From: Bathymodiolus brooksi
Taxonomy: Eukaryota > Mollusca > Bivalvia > Mytilida > Modiolidae
Length of the DNA stretch: 64,000 bases
Reading direction: 5' to 3'
Assembly (NCBI GenBank): GCA_963680875.1
Contig: OY804579.1
Span: 30,303,804-30,367,803 of the forward strand
Positions 50,149-61,113 of the stretch are shown here, one piece after another. The position numbers were made by a program, and so were the translations under genes. Position 1 is the stretch's first letter. Each line of letters begins with the position of its first letter. The notes below the pieces were generated by a model, which saw nothing but the letters and a program-made list of their open reading frames with translations, did no database searches and was not told where the DNA came from.

Positions 50149-50543
50149 ATGACATCGTTTATAACCAATACAAATGAACAGGAGCAAGAGGAAGTACCGG
50201 ATATTACTGATGAGCAATTAGAGGCAAAGTACGTGAAGAAATTTCGGCCATGCTGGCCGAGTCTTCAAGTTCAATACCACTGGCTTAGGTACGACGAAAA
50301 CAAACAAAATATTCTGCAATGTGATTAATCTTGTTGAGATTAGACAAAGACATTTTCTGCTCTGTATCTCCAGTCTGTGTGTCGCAGGCAGTTGTAAAAA
50401 TGCTTTTTCCTGAAAGCACTAATATCTTCCGTACTAGCACCTTGACGAGACATATTAACAGTGGTGGCCATCATCCATTTCTCAGCTCACTACTCACTTT
50501 TAGCAAAAAAATAAACTTTCAGTTTGAGTCATACATGTATTGA
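50149..50543 (+). pseudogene. Frameshifted relic of a hAT-type / TTF zinc-finger protein
   Basis: One frame from 50149 reads MTSFITNTNEQEQEEVPD, ITDEQLEAKYVKKF, RPCWPSLQVQYHWLRYDENK, then is interrupted by a stop at 50320. Another frame (50331-50543) continues DIFCSVSPVCVSQ and ESTNIFRTSTLTRHINSGGHH. The combination W-x8-W-L near an acidic start, a cysteine pair, and a final TNxFRxSTLxRHxxSxxH is what I recall at the N-terminus of TTF/hAT zinc-finger proteins, where CxxC...HxxxxxH binds zinc. The frame break and the lack of a downstream transposase domain mark it as dead. It is unrelated in detail to the relic at 43176. Confidence 0.45.
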
Positions 50544-50859
50544 AATAAAACTCATTGTTTTGGTGATGAATTTATTGTTCATGAATCTTTATGTCACAAC
50601 ACATTGGTAATTTCATACATTTTATCCATAAAATTAGCAAAAAATGGCCCATCAACATAAATTTCCAGGGTAATCCCTGGTTATGCAAGTTGTTATGGAA
50701 ATGTTGACTGAAGCAAGTTTTAGTTAATCAAACTATTAATTATTATTTTTCATAATGTGTTTTAGAATTTCAAAGATTTAAAATTTGGCAAGAATGAATT
50801 TGTGTTATCCATTATTTTATGTATGAACCTTAATTAAGAACAGAAATCAAATCCTACAG
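50544..50859. other. Intronic DNA without recognised feature
   Basis: AT-rich, with CCAGGGTAATCCCTGG (imperfect palindrome) near 50670. It leads into the acceptor of exon 50860. Confidence 0.4.
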
Positions 50860-50922
50860 ATGCCATTTAATGATGTGTTCTTGGTGGAATGTATCAGAAT
50901 ATTGTCATTCACAAATGTCTTG
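50860..50922 (+). CDS. NOL11: Internal exon, probable NOL11
   Basis: The acceptor is AAATCCTACAG and the donor is GTCTTG|GTGAGT, a strong consensus. The 63-bp exon reads MPFNDVFLVECIRILSFTNVL in phase 0-0 (the first residue is internal, not a start). It matches in character the NOL11 segment, which I recall as (Y/P)xxxFLLxHL followed by a run of hydrophobic helix that leads to 'FLxYLYxLL'. The expected continuation is not found before the 52-bp satellite, so the last exons should lie beyond 58.7 kb or outside the window. Confidence 0.6.
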
Positions 50923-51040
50923 GTGAGTTTTTTTGTTTAGTTATGAAATCTATTTTTAGCTCACCTGAACCAGATTAAGAAATTGTCCTCACTTTTTCAT
51001 ACATCTGTTTTTCAGATACATGTATAATTATTTTACTTGA

Positions 51041-54000
51041 GTGTACCTCAACTTTTAAATGATTTTTAGTTTTATTTTGGAAAGATTTGATACTGTTCAT
51101 TAACTCTTAGATGATTTTTAGTTTTATTTTGGAAAGATGTGATGCTGTTCCTTAACTCTTAGATGATTTTTAGTTTTATTTTGGAAAGATGTGATGCTGT
51201 TCCTTAACTCTTAGATGATTTTTAGTTTTATTTTGGAAAGATGTGATGCTGTTCATTAACTTTTAGATGATTTTTAGTTTTATTTTGGAAAGATGTGATG
51301 CTGTTCCTTAACTCTTAGATGATTTTTAGTTTTATTTTGGAAAGATTTGATACTGTTCATTAACTCTTAGATGATTTTTAGTTTTATTTTGGAAAGATGT
51401 GATGCTGTTCCTTAACTCTTAGATGATTTTTAGTTTTATTTTGGAAAGATTTGATACTGTTCATTAACTTTTAAATGATTTTTAGTTTTATTTTGGAAAG
51501 ATGTGATGCTGTTCCTTAACTCTTAGATGATTTTTAGTTTTATTTTGGAAAGATGTGATGCTGTTCCTTAACTCTTAGATGATTTTTAGTTTTATTTTGG
51601 AAAGATGTGATGCTGTTCCTTAACTCTTAGATGATTTTTAGTTTTATTTTGGAAAGATTTGATACTGTTCATTAACTTTTAAATGATTTTTAGTTTTATT
51701 TTGGAAAGATGTGATGCTGTTCCTTAACTCTTAGATGATTTTTAGTTTTATTTTGGAAAGATGTGATGCTGTTCCTTAACTCTTAGATGATTTTTAGTTT
51801 TATTTTGGAAAGATTTGATACTGTTCATTAACTTTTAAATGATTTTTAGTTTTATTTTGGAAAGATGTGATGCTGTTCCTTAACTCTTAGATGATTTTTA
51901 GTTTTATTTTGGAAAGATGTGATGCTGTTCCTTAACTCTTAGATGATTTTTAGTTTTATTTTGGAAAGATTTGATACTGTTCATTAACTTTTAAATGATT
52001 TTTAGTTTTATTTTGGAAAGATGTGATGCTGTTCCTTAACTCTTAGATGATTTTTAGTTTTATTTTGGAAAGATGTGATGCTGTTCCTTAACTCTTAGAT
52101 GATTTTTAGTTTTATTTTGGAAAGATGTGATGCTGTTCCTTAACTCTTAGATGATTTTTAGTTTTATTTTGGAAAGATGTGATGCTGTTCCTTAACTCTT
52201 AGATGATTTTTAGTTTTATTTTGGAAAGATGTGATGCTGTTCCTTAACTCTTAGATGATTTTTAGTTTTATTTTGGAAAGATGTGATGCTGTTCCTTAAC
52301 TCTTAGATGATTTTTAGTTTTATTTTGGAAAGATGTGATGCTGTTCCTTAACTCTTAGATGATTTTTAGTTTTATTTTGGAAAGATGTGATGCTGTTCCT
52401 TAACTCTTAGATGATTTTTAGTTTTATTTTGGAAAGATGTGATGCTGTTCCTTAACTCTTAGATGATTTTTAGTTTTATTTTGGAAAGATGTGATGCTGT
52501 TCCTTAACTCTTAGATGATTTTTAGTTTTATTTTGGAAAGATGTGATGCTGTTCCTTAACTCTTAGATGATTTTTAGTTTTATTTTGGAAAGATTTGATA
52601 CTGTTCATTAACTTTTAAATGATTTTTAGTTTTATTTTGGAAAGATGTGATGCTGTTCCTTAACTCTTAGATGATTTTTAGTTTTATTTTGGAAAGATGT
52701 GATGCTGTTCCTTAACTCTTAGATGATTTTTAGTTTTATTTTGGAAAGATGTGATGCTGTTCCTTAACTCTTAGATGATTTTTAGTTTTATTTTGGAAAG
52801 ATGTGATGCTGTTCCTTAACTCTTAGATGATTTTTAGTTTTATTTTGGAAAGATTTGATACTGTTCATTAACTTTTAAATGATTTTTAGTTTTATTTTGG
52901 AAAGATGTGATGCTGTTCCTTAACTCTTAGATGATTTTTAGTTTTATTTTGGAAAGATGTGATGCTGTTCCTTAACTCTTAGATGATTTTTAGTTTTATT
53001 TTGGAAAGATGTGATGCTGTTCCTTAACTCTTAGATGATTTTTAGTTTTATTTTGGAAAGATGTGATGCTGTTCCTTAACTCTTAGATGATTTTTAGTTT
53101 TATTTTGGAAAGATGTGATGCTGTTCCTTAACTCTTAGATGATTTTTAGTTTTATTTTGGAAAGATGTGATGCTGTTCCTTAACTCTTAGATGATTTTTA
53201 GTTTTATTTTGGAAAGATGTGATGCTGTTCCTTAACTCTTAGATGATTTTTAGTTTTATTTTGGAAAGATTTGATACTGTTCATTAACTTTTAAATGATT
53301 TTTAGTTTTATTTTGGAAAGATGTGATGCTGTTCCTTAACTCTTAGATGATTTTTAGTTTTATTTTGGAAAGATTTGATACTGTTCATTAACTTTTAAAT
53401 GATTTTTAGTTTTATTTTGGAAAGATGTGATGCTGTTCCTTAACTCTTAGATGATTTTTAGTTTTATTTTGGAAAGATGTGATGCTGTTCCTTAACTCTT
53501 AGATGATTTTTAGTTTTATTTTGGAAAGATTTGATACTGTTCATTAACTTTTAAATGATTTTTAGTTTTATTTTGGAAAGATGTGATACTGTTCATTAAC
53601 TTTTAAATGATTTTTAGTTTTATTTTGGAAAGATGTGATACTGTTCATTAACTTTTAAATGATTTTTAGTTTTATTTTGGAAAGATGTGATGCTGTTCCT
53701 TAACTCTTAGATGATTTTTAGTTTTATTTTGGAAAGATGTGATGCTGTTCCTTAACTCTTAGATGATTTTTAGTTTTATTTTGGAAAGATGTGATGCTGT
53801 TCCTTAACTCTTAGATGATTTTTAGTTTTATTTTGGAAAGATTTGATACTGTTCATTAACTTTTAAATGATTTTTAGTTTTATTTTGGAAAGATGTGATA
53901 CTGTTCCTTAACTTTTAAATGATTTTTAGTTTTATTTTGGAAAGATGTGATGCTGTTCCTTAACTCTTAGATGATTTTTAGTTTTATTTTGGAAAGATTT

Positions 54001-57000
54001 GATACTGTTCATTAACTTTTAAATGATTTTTAGTTTTATTTTGGAAAGATGTGATACTGTTCATTAACTTTTAAATGATTTTTAGTTTTATTTTGGAAAG
54101 ATGTGATGCTGTTCCTTAACTCTTAGATGATTTTTAGTTTTATTTTGGAAAGATGTGATGCTGTTCCTTAACTCTTAGATGATTTTTAGTTTTATTTTGG
54201 AAAGATGTGATGCTGTTCCTTAACTCTTAGATGATTTTTAGTTTTATTTTGGAAAGATGTGATACTGTTCATTAACTTTTAAATGATTTTTAGTTTTATT
54301 TTGGAAAGATGTGATGCTGTTCCTTAACTCTTAGATGATTTTTAGTTTTATTTTGGAAAGATTTGATACTGTTCATTAACTTTTAAATGATTTTTAGTTT
54401 TATTTTGGAAAGATGTGATACTGTTCCTTAACTTTTAAATGATTTTTAGTTTTATTTTGGAAAGATGTGATGCTGTTCCTTAACTCTTAGATGATTTTTA
54501 GTTTTATTTTGGAAAGATTTGATACTGTTCATTAACTTTTAAATGATTTTTAGTTTTATTTTGGAAAGATGTGATACTGTTCATTAACTTTTAAATGATT
54601 TTTAGTTTTATTTTGGAAAGATGTGATGCTGTTCCTTAACTCTTAGATGATTTTTAGTTTTATTTTGGAAAGATGTGATGCTGTTCCTTAACTCTTAGAT
54701 GATTTTTAGTTTTATTTTGGAAAGATGTGATGCTGTTCCTTAACTCTTAGATGATTTTTAGTTTTATTTTGGAAAGATGTGATACTGTTCATTAACTTTT
54801 AAATGATTTTTAGTTTTATTTTGGAAAGATGTGATGCTGTTCCTTAACTCTTAGATGATTTTTAGTTTTATTTTGGAAAGATGTGATGCTGTTCCTTAAC
54901 TCTTAGATGATTTTTAGTTTTATTTTGGAAAGATTTGATACTGTTCATTAACTTTTAAATGATTTTTAGTTTTATTTTGGAAAGATGTGATGCTGTTCCT
55001 TAACTCTTAGATGATTTTTAGTTTTATTTTGGAAAGATTTGATACTGTTCATTAACTTTTAAATGATTTTTAGTTTTATTTTGGAAAGATGTGATGCTGT
55101 TCCTTAACTCTTAGATGATTTTTAGTTTTATTTTGGAAAGATTTGATACTGTTCATTAACTTTTAAATGATTTTTAGTTTTATTTTGGAAAGATGTGATG
55201 CTGTTCCTTAACTCTTAGATGATTTTTAGTTTTATTTTGGAAAGATGTGATGCTGTTCCTTAACTCTTAGATGATTTTTAGTTTTATTTTGGAAAGATTT
55301 GATACTGTTCATTAACTTTTAAATGATTTTTAGTTTTATTTTGGAAAGATGTGATGCTGTTCCTTAACTCTTAGATGATTTTTAGTTTTATTTTGGAAAG
55401 ATGTGATGCTGTTCCTTAACTCTTAGATGATTTTTAGTTTTATTTTGGAAAGATGTGATGCTGTTCCTTAACTCTTAGATGATTTTTAGTTTTATTTTGG
55501 AAAGATTTGATACTGTTCATTAACTTTTAAATGATTTTTAGTTTTATTTTGGAAAGATGTGATGCTGTTCCTTAACTCTTAGATGATTTTTAGTTTTATT
55601 TTGGAAAGATGTGATGCTGTTCCTTAACTCTTAGATGATTTTTAGTTTTATTTTGGAAAGATGTGATGCTGTTCCTTAACTCTTAGATGATTTTTAGTTT
55701 TATTTTGGAAAGATGTGATGCTGTTCCTTAACTCTTAGATGATTTTTAGTTTTATTTTGGAAAGATGTGATACTGTTCATTAACTTTTAAATGATTTTTA
55801 GTTTTATTTTGGAAAGATGTGATGCTGTTCCTTAACTCTTAGATGATTTTTAGTTTTATTTTGGAAAGATTTGATGCTGTTCCTTAACTCTTAGATGATT
55901 TTTAGTTTTATTTTGGAAAGATGTGATGCTGTTCCTTAACTCTTAGATGATTTTTAGTTTTATTTTGGAAAGATGTGATGCTGTTCCTTAACTTTTAAAT
56001 GATTTTTAGTTTTATTTTGGAAAGATGTGATGCTGTTCCTTAACTCTTAGATGATTTTTAGTTTTATTTTGGAAAGATTTGATACTGTTCATTAACTTTT
56101 AAATGATTTTTAGTTTTATTTTGGAAAGATGTGATGCTGTTCCTTAACTCTTAGATGATTTTTAGTTTTATTTTGGAAAGATGTGATGCTGTTCCTTAAC
56201 TCTTAGATGATTTTTAGTTTTATTTTGGAAAGATGTGATGCTGTTCCTTAACTTTTAAATGATTTTTAGTTTTATTTTGGAAAGATGTGATACTGTTCCT
56301 TAACTCTTAGATGATTTTTAGTTTTATTTTGGAAAGATTTGATACTGTTCATTAACTTTTAAATGATTTTTAGTTTTATTTTGGAAAGATGTGATACTGT
56401 TCCTTAACTCTTAGATGATTTTTAGTTTTATTTTGGAAAGATTTGATACTGTTCATTAACTTTTAAATGATTTTTAGTTTTATTTTGGAAAGATGTGATG
56501 CTGTTCCTTAACTCTTAGATGATTTTTAGTTTTATTTTGGAAAGATGTGATGCTGTTCCTTAACTCTTAGATGATTTTTAGTTTTATTTTGGAAAGATTT
56601 GATACTGTTCATTAACTTTTAAATGATTTTTAGTTTTATTTTGGAAAGATGTGATGCTGTTCCTTAACTCTTAGATGATTTTTAGTTTTATTTTGGAAAG
56701 ATGTGATGCTGTTCCTTAACTCTTAGATGATTTTTAGTTTTATTTTGGAAAGATTTGATACTGTTCATTAACTTTTAAATGATTTTTAGTTTTATTTTGG
56801 AAAGATGTGATGCTGTTCCTTAACTCTTAGATGATTTTTAGTTTTATTTTGGAAAGATGTGATGCTGTTCCTTAACTCTTAGATGATTTTTAGTTTTATT
56901 TTGGAAAGATTTGATACTGTTCATTAACTTTTAAATGATTTTTAGTTTTATTTTGGAAAGATGTGATGCTGTTCCTTAACTCTTAGATGATTTTTAGTTT

Positions 57001-58668
57001 TATTTTGGAAAGATTTGATACTGTTCATTAACTTTTAAATGATTTTTAGTTTTATTTTGGAAAGATGTGATGCTGTTCCTTAACTCTTAGATGATTTTTA
57101 GTTTTATTTTGGAAAGATGTGATGCTGTTCCTTAACTCTTAGATGATTTTTAGTTTTATTTTGGAAAGATTTGATACTGTTCATTAACTTTTAAATGATT
57201 TTTAGTTTTATTTTGGAAAGATGTGATGCTGTTCCTTAACTCTTAGATGATTTTTAGTTTTATTTTGGAAAGATGTGATGCTGTTCCTTAACTCTTAGAT
57301 GATTTTTAGTTTTATTTTGGAAAGATGTGATGCTGTTCCTTAACTCTTAGATGATTTTTAGTTTTATTTTGGAAAGATGTGATGCTGTTCCTTAACTCTT
57401 AGATGATTTTTAGTTTTATTTTGGAAAGATTTGATACTGTTCATTAACTTTTAAATGATTTTTAGTTTTATTTTGGAAAGATGTGATGCTGTTCCTTAAC
57501 TCTTAGATGATTTTTAGTTTTATTTTGGAAAGATGTGATGCTGTTCCTTAACTCTTAGATGATTTTTAGTTTTATTTTGGAAAGATTTGATACTGTTCAT
57601 TAACTTTTAAATGATTTTTAGTTTTATTTTGGAAAGATGTGATGCTGTTCCTTAACTCTTAGATGATTTTTAGTTTTATTTTGGAAAGATGTGATGCTGT
57701 TCCTTAACTCTTAGATGATTTTTAGTTTTATTTTGGAAAGATGTGATGCTGTTCCTTAACTCTTAGATGATTTTTAGTTTTATTTTGGAAAGATTTGATA
57801 CTGTTCATTAACTTTTAAATGATTTTTAGTTTTATTTTGGAAAGATGTGATGCTGTTCCTTAACTCTTAGATGATTTTTAGTTTTATTTTGGAAAGATTT
57901 GATACTGTTCATTAACTTTTAAATGATTTTTAGTTTTATTTTGGAAAGATGTGATGCTGTTCCTTAACTCTTAGATGATTTTTAGTTTTATTTTGGAAAG
58001 ATGTGATGCTGTTCCTTAACTCTTAGATGATTTTTAGTTTTATTTTGGAAAGATGTGATGCTGTTCCTTAACTCTTAGATGATTTTTAGTTTTATTTTGG
58101 AAAGATGTGATGCTGTTCCTTAACTCTTAGATGATTTTTAGTTTTATTTTGGAAAGATTTGATACTGTTCATTAACTTTTAAATGATTTTTAGTTTTATT
58201 TTGGAAAGATGTGATGCTGTTCCTTAACTCTTAGATGATTTTTAGTTTTATTTTGGAAAGATGTGATGCTGTTCCTTAACTCTTAGATGATTTTTAGTTT
58301 TATTTTGGAAAGATGTGATGCTGTTCCTTAACTCTTAGATGATTTTTAGTTTTATTTTGGAAAGATGTGATGCTGTTCCTTAACTCTTAGATGATTTTTA
58401 GTTTTATTTTGGAAAGATTTGATACTGTTCATTAACTTTTAAATGATTTTTAGTTTTATTTTGGAAAGATGTGATGCTGTTCCTTAACTCTTAGATGATT
58501 TTTAGTTTTATTTTGGAAAGATTTGATACTGTTCATTAACTTTTAAATGATTTTTAGTTTTATTTTGGAAAGATGTGATGCTGTTCCTTAACTCTTAGAT
58601 GATTTTTATTTTTATTTTGGAAAGATGTGATGCTGTTCCTTAACTTTTAAATGATTTTTTAGTTTTAT
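51041..58668 (+). repeat. 52-bp satellite array, about 146 monomers in two sequence types
   Basis: The unit can be read as ATGATTTTTAGTTTTATTTT, GGAAAGATGTGATGCTG, TTCCTTAACTCTTAG. Type A carries ATGTGATGCTGTTCC...CTCTTAG. Type B carries ATTTGATACTGTTCA...CTTTTAA; five linked differences separate them. Types alternate irregularly (A A B A A B and runs of A up to about ten), with some monomers that switch type internally. The unit length is strikingly constant across 7.6 kb. The array lies in the intron after exon 50860-50922 and has no open frame. Confidence 0.97.
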
Positions 58669-59317
58669 TGGAAGTTGTTGCCATGGCAACACACTTCCAA
58701 TGTTGTCATCCGATTCAATAGACAATACAGCTAAATCGAAGGCGGATTCAGAAAGGAAACAAGGTGTATATGACAAAATGTAATCCATCTAGCACAATAG
58801 CTGTTCATGCTTATCATCAATTATTTTTATAGTTTGGAATAAATATTTGTACTAACTAATTAATTTCAATCTTTAAATAAATGAGGAAACGACATTTATT
58901 TGCAAAAAGGATCTCACTGCACGTAATGATTTTTAAATATGATTCTATTTTCATTTTGAGGTTGCGTAACCAAGCATTGGTTTCCACAGGACCGACTGTC
59001 CGGTATAAAATATATATACTGGGTTTGTTGTATAAAAGAACCCTGTTTGATCTCCAATTTGTCCATAAATTAAAACGCCAGATCAAAACTATTTGTATCA
59101 TTTATCATTCCTCCATGCTTTGATGAAGTTCAAGGACATTGACAAAATTAAAGTCGCAATCTCAGAAATGCTTTAATGAATGAAAATATCAATATTTGAA
59201 ATATAAGAACAAGAATCGCTATGGACCGGACACATAAAAATTATCGGATATCAATTTGGCGCCAAATTTAAACTAGTCTTTTGTGCAAAATACGATAGGG
59301 GACTTGATTTAGGTTTT

Positions 59318-59325
<8 letters not shown>
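58669..59325. other. Flank between satellite and Penelope-like pair
   Basis: It opens with a near-perfect palindrome around GTTGCCATGGCAAC (58675-58688), extended by GGAAGT on the left and ACTTCC on the right. The remainder is AT-rich unique sequence. Overlapping 80-81-codon frames on the two strands (58856-59123) have no recognisable character. Confidence 0.45.

Positions 59326-59361
<36 letters not shown>
59326..59361. repeat. (TA)n microsatellite
   Basis: About 18 TA dinucleotides directly abut the outer end of the inverted Penelope-like copy. Confidence 0.95.
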
Positions 59362-59365
<4 letters not shown>

Positions 59366-59455
59366 GTCTAAAATGTTAGCACAACGATATCAAAAAAATA
59401 TGTTAAAATGTAACAAAAATAACTATAAGTCTACAAAAAGACTATAATTATAATG

Positions 59456-59512
59456 AAATCGACGGATATTTCGCTTGACCGACAAGCTTCATCAGCGTCT
59501 GTAATCCGATTT
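59456..59512 (-). ncRNA. Hammerhead-ribozyme-like motif (inverted copy)
   Basis: Read on the minus strand it has the CTGATGA core box, a hairpin GCTTG-TCGGT-CAAGC, the GAAA box, an ATC before the putative cleavage point, and stem I formed by GACG/CGTC plus AAATC/GATTT. It is identical to the motif at 63554-63610. One extra A lies between CTGATGA and the hairpin compared with the standard core. Confidence 0.5.
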
Positions 59513-59704
59513 GAAAAATTGTCACGTGAGCATCAGTTATCGTGACGTAAATTACTAAAAATCATAATCTTGAACTTTATACTTTATATTATTCAAGTAT
59601 ATTGCACACTAATTTATAAATATGAACAGAATGAGAAAATGTAATGAAGTTTACCAACTAGCTAAGGTCCAGGCACTGGATAAAAAGTTAAAAAAACAAA
59701 AGAT

Positions 59705-61104
59705 TTAGGCCTTTTTGTTTATGCCTTCCGGGTGTAATGTTTGTAACTCGCGGATCCAAAAACTCTCTTTTTTCTGTCTTTGATTTTCTTTCCAACTTGG
59801 ATTGTGGTCAATGATATAAATTTTGGATCTGCCAAAGTCTTCCAATGAGTGCCCCGGCGACACAAAGTGTTGACTCACGGGCAAGAGCGTCTTTTTCGTA
59901 AGGTCACTTCTGTGTCCATTCATTCTTTTGTTGAATGGTTGGACACTTTCTCCTACGTATTGCGACCCGCAGACGTGACAGTCAAGGAGGTAAACCACAT
60001 TAGGTGTTTTGCAATTGACATTGCAAAATATCTTATACTCCTTTCCTGTCGTCTTGCTATGGAACACTTGTGTGTGTTGCAATTGGAGACAGCACTTGCA
60101 ACGCTTGTCACCACATGGTTTACACTGGCCGACCGTCGATGAAGGTCTAGATACCGCAGCTCTGACCAGTGTATCCTTAATGCTTTTAGGTCGCCGGAAC
60201 GCTACAACGGGTGGTTCAGGGAACAACTTGGCCAGCGTTTCACTTTTTTGAATTTCTTTCCAATGATGACGGACAATGCCTGCAATTTTGGCTAAAGAAG
60301 GATGGTAAGTGAGAACAAGGGGAACCCATTTGTTGATCTTTTTTTCTTTGTATTCCAGGAGGTCATTTCTGTTAATTTCACTGGCTTTTGAAAACCCACT
60401 CTCTATAACTTTGTCATTATATCCCCGTTTCTTCAAATGATGGCGTAAATCTCCTAGTCTTTGCTTGGTGGTTTCAACAGTGGAGCATATTCGTTTTACC
60501 CTAATGGCTTGGCTGAATGGGATACTCTTAAAACAGTGCTTAGGATGGCAACTACTGGGTGAAAGGTATTGATGTTTGTCTGTGGGCTTAGAGTATAAAT
60601 CAGTTGTCATGTTGCCCTCCTTGACCGTGGTGGTAGTATCAAGGAAGGACATTTTGGTTTTCGACACTTCGTGTGTGAATTTTATAGACGGATGGATACT
60701 GTTGGCATGTTCCAAAAATTCATCAAGCTCTTTATCGCCATGTGTCCACTTCATGTCAACGTCATCTATAAATTGGAACCATGAAAGAGGTTGTTTAAGT
60801 GACGAGAGGAGTAATCGTTCTTCTAGGTCCCCCATAAAAATGTTGGCATAGGAGGGTGCCATTTTGGTTCCCATAGCTGTCCCATTTATTTGAAGATAGT
60901 GATTTCGTCAAAAGTAAAATTGTTGTTTTTTAGAACTAGTGTAAGCATCTCTACTAAACATTCTGTCGGAGGTTCTTGATCTGTTCGTTGTTCCCATATT
61001 TTTCTGCATGCGGCAATTCCGTCATCATGGGGAATGTTCGTGTAAAGGGAAGTTACATCCATGGTAACAAGCGTGGTATTTTCTGGAATGGCTACATTTT
61101 CCAT
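59705..61104 (-). pseudogene. Penelope-like reverse transcriptase / GIY-YIG, truncated and frameshifted
   Basis: The open part at 60886-61104 reads MENVAIPENTTLVTMDVTSL (RT motif A) up to NNNFTFDE. A single missing G near 60905, relative to the + copy (TTTGACGAAATC against TTTGACGGAAATC), shifts the frame. The frame then resumes at 60874-59705 with GTKMAPSYANIFMG (motif B), FQFIDDVDMKW (motif C), FLDT, and the C-terminal GIY-YIG region (VVYLLDC...SQYVGES). Other residue differences from the + copy are few (E for G, K for M, W for R). The N-terminal 270 or so residues present in the + copy are absent. It cannot make a functional protein. Confidence 0.88.
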
Positions 61105-61113
61105 TTTCTTTCA

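Larger units (their letters stand above)
59362..61113 (-). mobile_element. Penelope-like element, inverted 5'-truncated copy
   Basis: This 1.75-kb arm is the reverse complement of 61954-63704, with only scattered differences. It contains the reverse transcriptase from just before motif A through the GIY-YIG domain and the 3' region, and starts abruptly next to the other copy's first codons. Its outer end is AAACGTCTAAAATG beside the TA microsatellite. Confidence 0.9.

Noticed and set aside
51041..58668. CRISPR or leader-repeat structure in the 52-bp array
   Set aside because: No spacers; the two sequence types are variants of one monomer.
59849..60851. Forward frames over the inverted Penelope-like copy
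   Set aside because: They are shadows of the antisense coding sequence and recur as antisense frames over the + copy.
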